DNA from: Lachnospiraceae bacterium
GTDB lineage: Bacteria > Bacillota > Clostridia > Lachnospirales > Lachnospiraceae
Direction of reading: 5' to 3'
DNA: 64,000 bases
Assembly: GCA_017453065.1 (NCBI GenBank)
Contig: JAFTKW010000015.1
Coordinates: 186,001-250,000 of the forward strand
In this document: positions 44,037-53,098 of the stretch, one piece after another
Layout of the letters: each line of letters starts with the position of its first letter
Position numbering within the stretch: the stretch's first letter is position 1
Translations under genes and position numbers: made by a program
Notes under the pieces: model-generated
What the model saw: the letters and a program-made list of their open reading frames with translations, nothing else
Databases searched by the model: none
What the model was told of the DNA's origin: nothing

Positions 44037-46652
44037 ATGAAAAAGTCAGAAAAGACTAAGAAACAAAAAGTAAAGATGCCTATGAGCCTTGGCAAGAAGA
44101 TTGCACTTTGGATCCTTGGTATTGTGGCTGTAAGTGGAGTTGCTTATTTTACTTATTATTATTTCCACTTTATGGCTTATGACGGATATGAAAAGTATTT
44201 AACAGACTATACCTACGAAGAAGGATTGGAATATGCTCCAATCAAGGAGTCCAAACCGGACGTAGAAGGCATGGAACTGGTGGCTGAGAATGACTACCTC
44301 AAGCTCTACACAGATACTGCAACAGCAAATGTGGCGGTATACGACAAGAGAAGCGGTGAGATTACTTACACCAATCCAGTAAATGCAGAGGATGATACCA
44401 TCGCAAATGTATCCAACATGAACTACTTAAAGTCTCAGTTCATCTTAAGCTACTACAACAGTGATGTGAAGTCTGGTACATTTGACTCCTACAGCATGGC
44501 GGTAGAGAGAGGACAGTTGGAAGTACAGTCTATCGACAATGGTATCCGTTATCTTTACACAGTTGGTGATTTTTCCAGTAGCAAGACAGGAAATCTTCCT
44601 ATCTACATCACTCCTGAGAAATTAAATGAAATCATGGGATTGCTTGGAGAAAAGGAAGCAACTTCTCTTGGACGTTACTATAGCGAAAGTGAAGTAGCAC
44701 CTGGAATGATGGAATTAAACGGTGTTGTTCAGAAGAATGTTAAGACCATTGCCAAAGTAAAAGGCTGGTTCGAAGGCATCGGCTGGACAGACGAAGACTA
44801 CGAGGAACAGATGGCTCTGGCGGGCGTGGAAGTCAAAATGCCAATCTCATTCCTGATTCCATTGGAATACAGATTGGATGAGGATGCGCTTGTGGTTTCT
44901 ATTCCAACCAAGGGCATTGAAGAGTACGGCGGCGGAAGCATTTACCGTATTCAGCTTCTCAGATACATGGGAGCAGGTCATGACAGCGAAGAAGGTTATT
45001 TGGTAGTACCAAATGGCTCAGGTTCCTTGATTCGTTTCAACAACGGCAAGACCAAAGTTGCCAACTACTCTCAGTATGTATACGACATTGATCCTTTGGC
45101 AGCAAACTATACCACAACAGAAAATGCGGATCCAGTGAAACTGGCATTGTTTGGTATTTGCAAAGAAGGTAGCACCATCCTTGCTACAATCGAAGATGGC
45201 GCATCTTTGGCACAGATAACAGCGGGTATTTCTGGCGTATACAACAATTACAACTACGCATATCCTTCCTTTACACTTCGCGTAGCGGATAACCTGGTAA
45301 TGTTTGGTGATTCCATCGGCGACGTATATGTATTGGAAGAAGATAAATATGATGTCAATCTTGAAGTGAGATATACCTTCCTTGAGGAAGAGGAAAGCGG
45401 CTATGTGGGCATGGCCAATTACTACAGAAACAGATTGATTGAAGAGGGTGTACTCACTCCAAGTACAGAAGAGACAGATATTCCTTTCTACTACGATGTG
45501 ATTGGCGGTGTGAAGGAAACAGCTCACTTCTTGGGTGTGCAGTACCTCAGAACGTTTGCAATGACTACTTTCGAGGAAGCAGCGCAGATGTCCAATGACT
45601 TTGCAGCAGCAGGCATCACCAATCAGGTGATGAACTTTCAGGGTTGGATGAATGGTGGATATTACCATGATGCAGCAGACAAGGTTCGCATTACTCTTAA
45701 ACTTGGTGGAAAGAGTGGTTTGGAAGATTTGAACGCTGTAGTCGCAGCAAACGGTGGAACACTTTATGCGGATACTAGTTTGCAGAACGTAACATACGCA
45801 GACGACGGATTCAACTACAACGCAGAAGGCTCCAGATACTATGGAGCAGGGTATGTAGCAAGTTTTGGTCAGGTTAACCCAACCACCTTAAGAGCAACTT
45901 CTAGTTTGGGATATTACGAGACCGAGTGGGATTTACTTTCTCCTAAGTTCTTGCCTAGATATGTAGGAAAATATGCAAAAACAGTTGAAAAACTAGAATT
46001 AGACGGACTTTCTCTCAGAGATTTGGGAAATTACTTACATTCTGACAAAAAGAGAACCAACGTTATCGACAGAGAAGAGGCTCTTGATATCGTGCTTGGT
46101 CAGTGGGAAGTGCTCAAGGGCACAAACAAAAAGCTTATGGCGGATGCAGCAAATGATTATACATTTGAGTACCTGAGCGATATCATCAATACCCCACTGG
46201 ACAAAAATGATTACTTTGTGACAGACGAGAGCATTCCTCTTTATCAGATGATTATCCATGGCAGCATTGATTATTCCACAGAATTACTCAACTTCCATGA
46301 TGAAGAAGATATGACGGGAATCGTGCTGAACATGATTGAATACGGCGCAGCTCCACACTATGTATTTACTTGGGAAGAATCCAGTAAGATGAAGAACACT
46401 GGTCTGAACAGATATTACGCAACAACTTATGATGTGTGGAAAGAGGAAGCCATCGATGTTTACCATCAGGTAAACGAAGCACTTAAAGAAGTAAGTGGCG
46501 CGCAGATGGTGAATCACGAAATCGTAGACACAGATGTGAGAAAGGTAACTTACTCCAATGGAGTGACCATCTACATCAACTACGGCAGCAACAGCGCTAA
46601 AGTGGATGGACTGGAAGTTCCAGCAGGAAGCTATAGATTGGAGGGGAACTAA
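44037..46652 (+). CDS. Large membrane-anchored DUF5696-like protein
   Basis: 871 residues: Lys-rich N-terminus, one membrane segment (~22-46), and all the rest extracellular. The first ~400 residues look beta-rich (NVAVYDKRSGEITY, GGGSIYRIQLLRYMGAG, FLIPLEYRL). The C-terminal ~400 residues look like an alpha/beta barrel (MTTFEEAAQMSNDFAAAGI, FQGWMNGGYYHDA, NGGTLYADTSLQN, YGAAPHYVFTW), of the kind seen in retaining glycosidases that follow a beta-sandwich. I recognise it as DUF5696 by length and operon position. Whether it is an enzyme or a sugar-binding scaffold is open. It is sandwiched between accessory genes and permease pair 2, whose first gene follows without a gap. Confidence 0.65.
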   Translation: MKKSEKTKKQKVKMPMSLGKKIALWILGIVAVSGVAYFTYYYFHFMAYDGYEKYLTDYTYEEGLEYAPIKESKPDVEGMELVAENDYLKLYTDTATANVAVYDKRSGEITYTNPVNAEDDTIANVSNMNYLKSQFILSYYNSDVKSGTFDSYSMAVERGQLEVQSIDNGIRYLYTVGDFSSSKTGNLPIYITPEKLNEIMGLLGEKEATSLGRYYSESEVAPGMMELNGVVQKNVKTIAKVKGWFEGIGWTDEDYEEQMALAGVEVKMPISFLIPLEYRLDEDALVVSIPTKGIEEYGGGSIYRIQLLRYMGAGHDSEEGYLVVPNGSGSLIRFNNGKTKVANYSQYVYDIDPLAANYTTTENADPVKLALFGICKEGSTILATIEDGASLAQITAGISGVYNNYNYAYPSFTLRVADNLVMFGDSIGDVYVLEEDKYDVNLEVRYTFLEEEESGYVGMANYYRNRLIEEGVLTPSTEETDIPFYYDVIGGVKETAHFLGVQYLRTFAMTTFEEAAQMSNDFAAAGITNQVMNFQGWMNGGYYHDAADKVRITLKLGGKSGLEDLNAVVAANGGTLYADTSLQNVTYADDGFNYNAEGSRYYGAGYVASFGQVNPTTLRATSSLGYYETEWDLLSPKFLPRYVGKYAKTVEKLELDGLSLRDLGNYLHSDKKRTNVIDREEALDIVLGQWEVLKGTNKKLMADAANDYTFEYLSDIINTPLDKNDYFVTDESIPLYQMIIHGSIDYSTELLNFHDEEDMTGIVLNMIEYGAAPHYVFTWEESSKMKNTGLNRYYATTYDVWKEEAIDVYHQVNEALKEVSGAQMVNHEIVDTDVRKVTYSNGVTIYINYGSNSAKVDGLEVPAGSYRLEGN

Positions 46653-47579
46653 ATGAAAAAAAGAAAAAAATTAACTCTTCTCCAAAAGCGTATGAGAACA
46701 GGTTATCTGTTCATATTACCTTGGTTTGTAGGATTCCTGATTTTCTATGTTAGATCCTTATTTATGACAGGTCAGTTTGCTTTCTCCAATTTGCAGACCA
46801 TTCCTGGTGAAGGTGGATACACCTTAACTCCAGTGGGCTGGGAGAATTTCATTTACGCTTTCCGCGTACATGGAAGTTTCAAGCAGGTTTTGACCACATC
46901 TGTTATGAACATGCTGGTGGACGTACCACTGATTACCTTCTTCAGTTTGTTCATGGCAATGCTTCTGAACAAGAAGTTCCCAGGAAGATTCGTTATTCGT
47001 GCTATTTTCTTCCTGCCAATTATCCTTAACTCCGGTGCCATTACCGCAGCGATGGAACTGTCCGAGCAGATGATGAGCGGCGGTATCTCCAGTGTTTCTG
47101 AGGAAATTGCTTCCTCGGCAGCAGGCGCAGGCGCGGTTATGAGTATTGACTATTTTATTGATTTGTTTATGAGCCTTGGTATTCCAGTGAAACTGCTTGA
47201 CTATGTTGTAGCAGCGGTGGCTCGAATCAATGACATTATTTCAGCATCTGGTGTACAGATTATTATCTTTATTGCGGCGCTCCAGTCTATTCCTGGATCA
47301 CTGTACGAGGTAGCCAAGATTGAAGGTGCCACAGGATATGAAACCTTCTGGAAGATTACCTTCCCAATGGTTATGCCTCACATCATTACCAACGTGGTTT
47401 ACACCATCGTGGATAGCTTTACAGAAAGTGAAGTTGTTGACTTGGCTTACAAGACCGCATTTACAGACTATAACTACGGACTTTCCTCCGTATTCAGTTT
47501 GGTCAGCACCATTATCACCTGCGTGATACTGGTAACGGTATGCGGATTCATTTCCAAGCGAACCTTCTATTATAACTAG
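46653..47579 (+). CDS. Sugar ABC transporter permease, MalF-type (pair 2)
   Basis: 308 residues, six membrane segments; coupling loop EVAKIEGATGYETFWKI near residue 215. It starts directly after the stop of the DUF5696 gene; the ribosome site (GGAGGGG) lies in that gene's last codons. A Gly/Ala/Ser-rich insertion (~140-165) is longer than in pair 1. It is more distant in sequence from pair 1 than a recent duplicate would be. Confidence 0.92.
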   Translation: MKKRKKLTLLQKRMRTGYLFILPWFVGFLIFYVRSLFMTGQFAFSNLQTIPGEGGYTLTPVGWENFIYAFRVHGSFKQVLTTSVMNMLVDVPLITFFSLFMAMLLNKKFPGRFVIRAIFFLPIILNSGAITAAMELSEQMMSGGISSVSEEIASSAAGAGAVMSIDYFIDLFMSLGIPVKLLDYVVAAVARINDIISASGVQIIIFIAALQSIPGSLYEVAKIEGATGYETFWKITFPMVMPHIITNVVYTIVDSFTESEVVDLAYKTAFTDYNYGLSSVFSLVSTIITCVILVTVCGFISKRTFYYN

Positions 47580-47595
47580 GGAGAGGAGGAAAAAG

Positions 47596-48570
47596 ATGAC
47601 AGCTTATATCGACAAAATCAAAAAGACATTTAACGACCACGATCAGAGAATGAGCCTTTTCAATGACATCAAAAACTTTGCAGTGTCCTTGATTAGAATC
47701 GTTATTTTGGTAGGCGTTAGCTATGTAATCCTTTCCCCTGTAATAGGAATTGTGGTAAACTCTATATCATCAGATAAAGATGCTTTTAACCCTATGGTTT
47801 ACATCCTTCCAGAGTTTCCCACATGGGAGAGATATGAACTGGTACTGGAGAGACTTGACTATTTCCCAACTATAGCAAGAAATATGCTCTACACCATATC
47901 ATTGATGGCAATCCAGATTTTGGTTTGTTCCATGGTTGGATATGGATTTGCCAGATTCAATTTCCCATTCAAGAAGCTATTGTTTGGCTGTGTAGTAGTG
48001 ATGATCGTTATCCCAACTCACACCATCATGCTTCCACTGTATATGACTTTCAGAAACTTCGATCCGTTTGGTCTGGCGACCATGATTACAGGAGAGCCCT
48101 TAAACCTCATGGGCGGCGTTATCCCGATGTATGCTATGACCTTTTTGGGATGCGGAGTTCGATCAGGACTTTACATTTACATCTTTAATCAGTTCTTCAG
48201 AGGTCTTCCAAAGGAGATCGAGGAAGCGGCCTTTGTTGACGGCGCAGGCGTATGGTACACCTATTTCCGTATCATGCTAGTGAACGCCATGCCATCTGTC
48301 ATCACTGTAGCGGTATTCTCTATGGTATGGCAGTTTAATGATACATTCTATGCAAATCTGTTCCGTGTCAGCAATGACATCGTCATTAGTGGAAAGATTT
48401 CGACCCTGCAGGCTACGATTGCCAACGTAGACCAGATCTTAGATACAACCATCCAAGAGTTGTATTTGGACGCAGGCATCGTGTTAGTAATCCTTCCAAT
48501 CGTGCTGATATACGTACTTTTGCAGAGATACTTCATCGAAGGTGTGGAGAGAAGTGGTATTGTAGGGTAA
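47596..48570 (+). CDS. Carbohydrate ABC transporter permease, MalG-type (pair 2)
   Basis: 324 residues, six membrane segments; coupling loop EAAFVDGAGVWYTYFRI near residue 210. GAGAGGAGG precedes the ATG. Forms a heteromer with the preceding permease and probably receives sugar from the lipoprotein binding protein encoded at 50.5 kb. Confidence 0.92.
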   Translation: MTAYIDKIKKTFNDHDQRMSLFNDIKNFAVSLIRIVILVGVSYVILSPVIGIVVNSISSDKDAFNPMVYILPEFPTWERYELVLERLDYFPTIARNMLYTISLMAIQILVCSMVGYGFARFNFPFKKLLFGCVVVMIVIPTHTIMLPLYMTFRNFDPFGLATMITGEPLNLMGGVIPMYAMTFLGCGVRSGLYIYIFNQFFRGLPKEIEEAAFVDGAGVWYTYFRIMLVNAMPSVITVAVFSMVWQFNDTFYANLFRVSNDIVISGKISTLQATIANVDQILDTTIQELYLDAGIVLVILPIVLIYVLLQRYFIEGVERSGIVG

Positions 48571-48619
48571 ACCCCTTCAAAGTGAATCAACTTTAAACAA
48601 AAAAAGGAGGATGAAAAAG

Positions 48620-50482
48620 TTGAAGAGCAAAAAATTATTAGCGTGTCTTTTAGCTGGCGTTATGGTTTTATCCATGGCAGCATGTGGCGAAAAAGCACCA
48701 ACAACAACTGACGACAGTGTAGAACCATCTACACAGGAAAGCAGCAGCGTAGTGGAGGAGTCCAAAACTCCAGAAACACCAGTAGTGGAAGAAGTGAGTG
48801 TTGACTTCGAAGATGGCAGCATGAGCTTTGTAGCCCTCTACACACAGCCTGCAAACGCAGACAATTCCGAACTTGCACTCGTTGATTACAATGGAAGCAA
48901 ACAGCTTCAGGTTAAGAACATCGATGGCAAAGTTCCTTTCGTAGCAATTGACGTTACAAGTCTTCTCGGTGCTGATGTTGCAAAGATTGCACAGATCGAG
49001 ATGAGTATCACAACTGAATATGCTACTGGCAACTTCAGTTCTTCTTCAGGAAAGATTTACTCCTGGGTTGGCACTGATTTGGTAGAAGTAAAAGATGACT
49101 GGTCTGTATATTTGAAGACCAAGAACCCAAATAAAGCTGTTTCTAAAGTAGCTGCTGGCGAAGAGTTCGTAGCAGATGCTGGCAACATCATTATTGTTGC
49201 TATGGATACAGACAATGGTGTAGCAGAAGGCAATGGCAATGCTACAATGTACATTGACAACATCCGTTTCTTGGATGCTTCCGGCAACGTACTGAAAGCA
49301 GATACATCTGTAGCTTTCGCAGCTCCTAAGGGATTTGAAAATTCCGGCAAAGATTACTCCAACCTTTGCGTAGTAACAGGCGCAACAAACTTCGAAGGCT
49401 TTGCATGCAGCGAAGGTGCATGGGTTCAGAACGGATTCGAAATGACTCCAGAGTTCCTTGCAGCACTTGTTCCAGGTAGCGTAATCGAAATCGAATACTC
49501 CAGTGAAGATGGCAATATGTGGGTAGTATTCCCAGACAGCGCAGCAGGCTGGATGAGAGTAGGCGATGGCAACAACGGCAAAGCATACCTCAACAATTCA
49601 AAGAACGTAGCACAGATCACATACGAGCAGTGTGCAGCATTCTTAGGTGAAGATACTTCTACATGGGGTGCAAGACTTCAGTGTGAAGGCAGCTCTGCTT
49701 GGGAAGTATTCAGCGTAAAAGTTGGTTCTAAGGCTCCTGTATATGCACTTGGCAATCCTGTTGATTTTGCAGGTTTTGCATGTAAGGAAGGTGCATGGGT
49801 ACAGAATGGATTCGAAATGACTCCAGAGTTCCTTGCAGCACTTGTTCCAGGTAGTGTAATTGAACTTTCTTACTCCACAGAAGACGGCAGCGACCTTTGG
49901 GTAGTATTCCCAGACAGCGCAGCAGGCTGGATGAGAGTAGGCGATGGCAACAACGGCAAGTCCGTATGCTACAATGGTAAGGCTTATATCACATATGAGC
50001 AGTGCGCAGCTATGATGGGTGAAGATACCTCTACATGGGGAGCAAGACTTCAGGCAGAAGGTAGCGCAGCTTGGGAAGTATACAGCGTAAGAGTTGGTCA
50101 GGCTAACGAGTTTAAGATGAACAACAACCAGGTTGATTTTGCAGGCTTTGCATGTAAGGAAGGCGCTTGGGTACAGAACGGATTCGAAATGACTCCAGAA
50201 GTGCTTGCAGCACTTGTTCCAGGTAGCGTAATCAACCTTCAGTACACATCCGAAGATGGCAAACTTTGGGTAGTATTCCCAGACAGCGCAGCAGGCTGGA
50301 TGAGAGTAGGCGATGGCAACAACGGCACAGCAGCATATGATGGCAACCTTTGCCAGATTCCATATGAACTTTGCGTACAGTTCCTTGGCGAAGATACCTC
50401 TACATGGGGAGCAAGACTTCAGGCTGAAGGCAGTTCTAACTGGGAAGTATTCAGTGTAACTGTAGGACAGAGCGCACAGTAA
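48620..50482 (+). CDS. Lipoprotein with three near-identical 124-residue repeats, putative carbohydrate binder
   Basis: About 620 residues. Lipobox SMAAC (Cys near residue 23), Thr/Ser/Glu linker, a beta-sandwich domain (~55-230, ending YIDNIRF as in family-11/27-like binding domains) and three repeats (DNA 49391, 49766, 50138; period 375 and 372 bp) with GAWVQNGFEMTPE, WVVFPDSAAGWMRVGDGNNG and GEDTSTWGARLQ. Trp-rich, no catalytic residues: probably sugar-binding. In each repeat a stretch of ~58 bp is identical. Start: GGAGG (48606-48610) touches an ATG at 48611, zero spacing, but lies 9 nt before the in-frame TTG at 48620, so TTG is preferred; the ATG gives three extra residues only. Between permease pair 2 and its binding protein. 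Confidence 0.8.
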   Translation: MKSKKLLACLLAGVMVLSMAACGEKAPTTTDDSVEPSTQESSSVVEESKTPETPVVEEVSVDFEDGSMSFVALYTQPANADNSELALVDYNGSKQLQVKNIDGKVPFVAIDVTSLLGADVAKIAQIEMSITTEYATGNFSSSSGKIYSWVGTDLVEVKDDWSVYLKTKNPNKAVSKVAAGEEFVADAGNIIIVAMDTDNGVAEGNGNATMYIDNIRFLDASGNVLKADTSVAFAAPKGFENSGKDYSNLCVVTGATNFEGFACSEGAWVQNGFEMTPEFLAALVPGSVIEIEYSSEDGNMWVVFPDSAAGWMRVGDGNNGKAYLNNSKNVAQITYEQCAAFLGEDTSTWGARLQCEGSSAWEVFSVKVGSKAPVYALGNPVDFAGFACKEGAWVQNGFEMTPEFLAALVPGSVIELSYSTEDGSDLWVVFPDSAAGWMRVGDGNNGKSVCYNGKAYITYEQCAAMMGEDTSTWGARLQAEGSAAWEVYSVRVGQANEFKMNNNQVDFAGFACKEGAWVQNGFEMTPEVLAALVPGSVINLQYTSEDGKLWVVFPDSAAGWMRVGDGNNGTAAYDGNLCQIPYELCVQFLGEDTSTWGARLQAEGSSNWEVFSVTVGQSAQ

Positions 50483-50511
50483 GCGATATATTAATTGGAG
50501 GGAATAAATAA

Positions 50512-51966
50512 ATGAAGAATTTGAAGAAACTTTTGGCACTGGGCCTTGCAATGGTTATGACATTGTCCATGGCTGCATGTGGCGAAAAAACACCAACAGT
50601 AGACACTCCTAGTGATCCTACTACTGAGTCCAGCTCTGTAGTAGAAGAAGAGTCTAAGGACAAACCAGAAGAAACAAGAATTATCAACATCGGTACATGG
50701 TGGGTACAGTACTATGACAGTTCCCATGAATCTGTAGAAGATGACCCTTCTTACTCTGGTCTTGACGTTGCTCACCTTAAATTTGACAATGTTAAAACTA
50801 TCGAAGACAAATACAACGTAGAGTTCTATTGGCAGAACCTTACATACGCAGGTACACAGGAATCTATCAACGTTTCCATCCTCAACGGAACACCTGACTG
50901 TGACATTTACCTTGTTGAACTTTCCTTCGGTATCCCAGCTGCTCTTAACGGACTTGCAATGGATATGAGAACAGTTCTTCCAGAAGATGATGATTTGTTC
51001 ACAACTCAGAACAACATCAGATTCCTTGACCTTGGCGATGGCAAAGCTTGCATCTTAAAGCGTGTAGAAGCTGCTTCCACAGTAGAAGCTACATATCCTT
51101 TGGCTTTCAACAAACAGATGCTTGAAGACAACAACCTTGAAGATCCTAGAGCTCTCTATGAAAGAGGCGAATGGACATGGGCTAAGTTCATTGAGTACTG
51201 CCAGACTTTGACACAGGATACAGATGGTGACGGACAGATCGACCAGTATGGTTACTGCGGATTCATCAACGAGACATTTGAACAGCTTATGATGTCCAAC
51301 GGTGCTAGCGTAGCTTCCACCACACAGGAACAGCTTTCTTCCCCAGAAATCGGTGAAGTACTTGACCTGATCTCCAAAATGTACAATGAGTACGGCGTAG
51401 CATTCCCACACGACTTTGAAAGCTCTGACCCATCTGCAACAATGAGAGGTCAGTACCGTGAAGGTAACATCGGCTTCTGGCCATCTGCAGCATGGATTGC
51501 AGCTGACAAGGCTGACTATGACTACAACGGCGAAAAGGGTGCTACACTTCCTTTCGATACAGTATACGTTCAGTGGCCAGTAGGTCCTTCTGGTAACCAG
51601 GAGACCAACGCTGGTAAAGTATCCGCTGGTGAATTCTACATCATTCCTGCAGGTGTTGAAGATCCTGAAACAGTTTACAACGTTCTTTACGATATGTGGA
51701 ACTGGTATGATGGCGACACATCCGTTCGTGATGATGAAGAAACATTGTTCTGGTGGTATGCAGTTACTGCAAAAGAAGAACAGCTTCAGAATGAAAACTT
51801 CGACGTTATGTTTGACGTAGGAAGCAGAGAGACATTTGAACTTTGGAACAACTTGGGTATCGGTTATGACTTCTCTGGACTTCTCAGAGGAGAAATGACA
51901 GCAGCTCAGTTCCAGGAGACATACAAACAGCAGGTTCAGGATGCTCTTGATGCATACTTCAACTAA
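50512..51966 (+). CDS. Extracellular sugar-binding lipoprotein of an ABC transporter
   Basis: 484 residues. Signal with lipobox SMAAC (Cys near residue 23), acidic linker, then a CUT1-type solute-binding fold: IINIGTWWVQYY, PDCDIYLVEL, YPLAFNKQML, WTWAKFIEYCQTL, YREGNIGFWPSAAW. The first 40 residues closely resemble those of the preceding repeat lipoprotein, pointing to shared origin of signal and linker. It should capture manno- or gluco-oligosaccharides for permease pair 2. Ribosome site GGAGG about 10 nt upstream. A stable hairpin follows the stop. Confidence 0.9.
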   Translation: MKNLKKLLALGLAMVMTLSMAACGEKTPTVDTPSDPTTESSSVVEEESKDKPEETRIINIGTWWVQYYDSSHESVEDDPSYSGLDVAHLKFDNVKTIEDKYNVEFYWQNLTYAGTQESINVSILNGTPDCDIYLVELSFGIPAALNGLAMDMRTVLPEDDDLFTTQNNIRFLDLGDGKACILKRVEAASTVEATYPLAFNKQMLEDNNLEDPRALYERGEWTWAKFIEYCQTLTQDTDGDGQIDQYGYCGFINETFEQLMMSNGASVASTTQEQLSSPEIGEVLDLISKMYNEYGVAFPHDFESSDPSATMRGQYREGNIGFWPSAAWIAADKADYDYNGEKGATLPFDTVYVQWPVGPSGNQETNAGKVSAGEFYIIPAGVEDPETVYNVLYDMWNWYDGDTSVRDDEETLFWWYAVTAKEEQLQNENFDVMFDVGSRETFELWNNLGIGYDFSGLLRGEMTAAQFQETYKQQVQDALDAYFN

Positions 51967-51998
51967 TTTAGTTGCTGATTAATTAATTTAACTTTTAA

Positions 51999-52027
51999 GG
52001 AGTTGGGGCCTTTCAAAGGCCCCCTCC
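51999..52027 (+). other. GC-rich hairpin after the binding-protein gene
   Basis: GGAG-TT-GGGGCCTTT pairs with AAAGGCCCC-CTCC around a single C/AA loop. No T run follows, so it is more likely a 3' stability structure that keeps binding-protein mRNA abundant, or an inefficient terminator, than a full stop before the regulator gene. Confidence 0.6.
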
Positions 52028-52051
52028 AAAAAGTAGAATGATGAGGGAATT

Positions 52052-53062
52052 ATGGCTAAAGATGTAACAATGCGAGACATCGCAGAGGCTTTGGGAATTA
52101 GTACAGTTTCAGTTTCAAAGGCTTTGACAGACAAGGAGGGCGTCAGCGCAGAAGTGCGCCAGGCCATCAAGAAAAAAGCCGAGGAAATGGGATACAGATA
52201 TAGTGCGACCAAGAGTGGCAAAGATGGCAAAAATTTTAATATCGGTGTACTGGTTGAGGAGCATTTCATTGGCGGCAAGACCTCTGCTTTCTACTTTAAA
52301 ATGTACCAGAGTATTGTCATGAAGCTTTCTAAGAGTAGTTATTCGGGTATCTTGGAAATTCTCACTGCAGACATGATTCAGTCTGGAGAATTGCCTCAAA
52401 TGATTACAGATAGCAAAGTGGATGGCATCATTACTTTGGGTAAAATTCAGAGTGGATATTTACGCAAACTTAGAGACTCAAATATTCCAATTGTATATTT
52501 GGACTATTATGACAGAAATATGGAAGTACCTTCTGTCATCACTGACAACGTTTATGGAACCTATACTATGATGAATCATGTCATTGGTAAAGGTCACAAG
52601 AAAATCGCCTTTGTAGGTGATGTAATGGCTACACCAAGTATTTTAGATAGATATTTGGGCTATATGAGGGGCATGATAGTGCATGGCCTAGAAGTGAAAT
52701 CAGACTATCTGATTTGTGATAGAGATGAGAAGGGTACTTATTTAGATTTACAGATGCCAAAGGATATGCCTACAGCATTTGTATGTAACTGTGATGAAAT
52801 TGCACTTGTATTAATGGAAAAGCTGCAGAAGCTAGGGTTAAGGATACCTGAAGATGTGTCTGTTGTAGGATTTGATAACTCCACAATGGCAGAGTTTTCC
52901 AATCCAAAGCTGACCACAGTACAGGTAGACGTTGAAACCATGACCGAGACAGCATGCGATTTACTTATTCGCATGATTCGTGGTGAAAAAGGAATTCACG
53001 GACGCAAAGTCATCAGCACCAAGCTGATTATCAGAGACTCCGTGAAGGATATAACACAATAA
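52052..53062 (+). CDS. LacI-family transcriptional regulator
   Basis: 336 residues. N-terminal helix-turn-helix and hinge (VTMRDIAEALGISTVSVSKALTDKEGVS), then a periplasmic-binding-like sensor domain (VDGIITLG, GHKKIAFVGD, TAFVCNCDEIAL, VSVVGFDNSTMAEFSNPKLTTVQVD). It most likely represses the mannan genes until an imported sugar binds. Located in the middle of the locus on the same strand, so it may control itself. Its operator was not identified with confidence. Confidence 0.93.
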   Translation: MAKDVTMRDIAEALGISTVSVSKALTDKEGVSAEVRQAIKKKAEEMGYRYSATKSGKDGKNFNIGVLVEEHFIGGKTSAFYFKMYQSIVMKLSKSSYSGILEILTADMIQSGELPQMITDSKVDGIITLGKIQSGYLRKLRDSNIPIVYLDYYDRNMEVPSVITDNVYGTYTMMNHVIGKGHKKIAFVGDVMATPSILDRYLGYMRGMIVHGLEVKSDYLICDRDEKGTYLDLQMPKDMPTAFVCNCDEIALVLMEKLQKLGLRIPEDVSVVGFDNSTMAEFSNPKLTTVQVDVETMTETACDLLIRMIRGEKGIHGRKVISTKLIIRDSVKDITQ

Positions 53063-53098
53063 TTTTAGAAAGATTACTTAGGTAGTCGGGAGGAAATA

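Noticed and set aside
49643-50551. 302-codon minus-strand frame opposite the repeat lipoprotein
   Set aside because: Antisense of the three repeats; length reflects the repetition, not coding.
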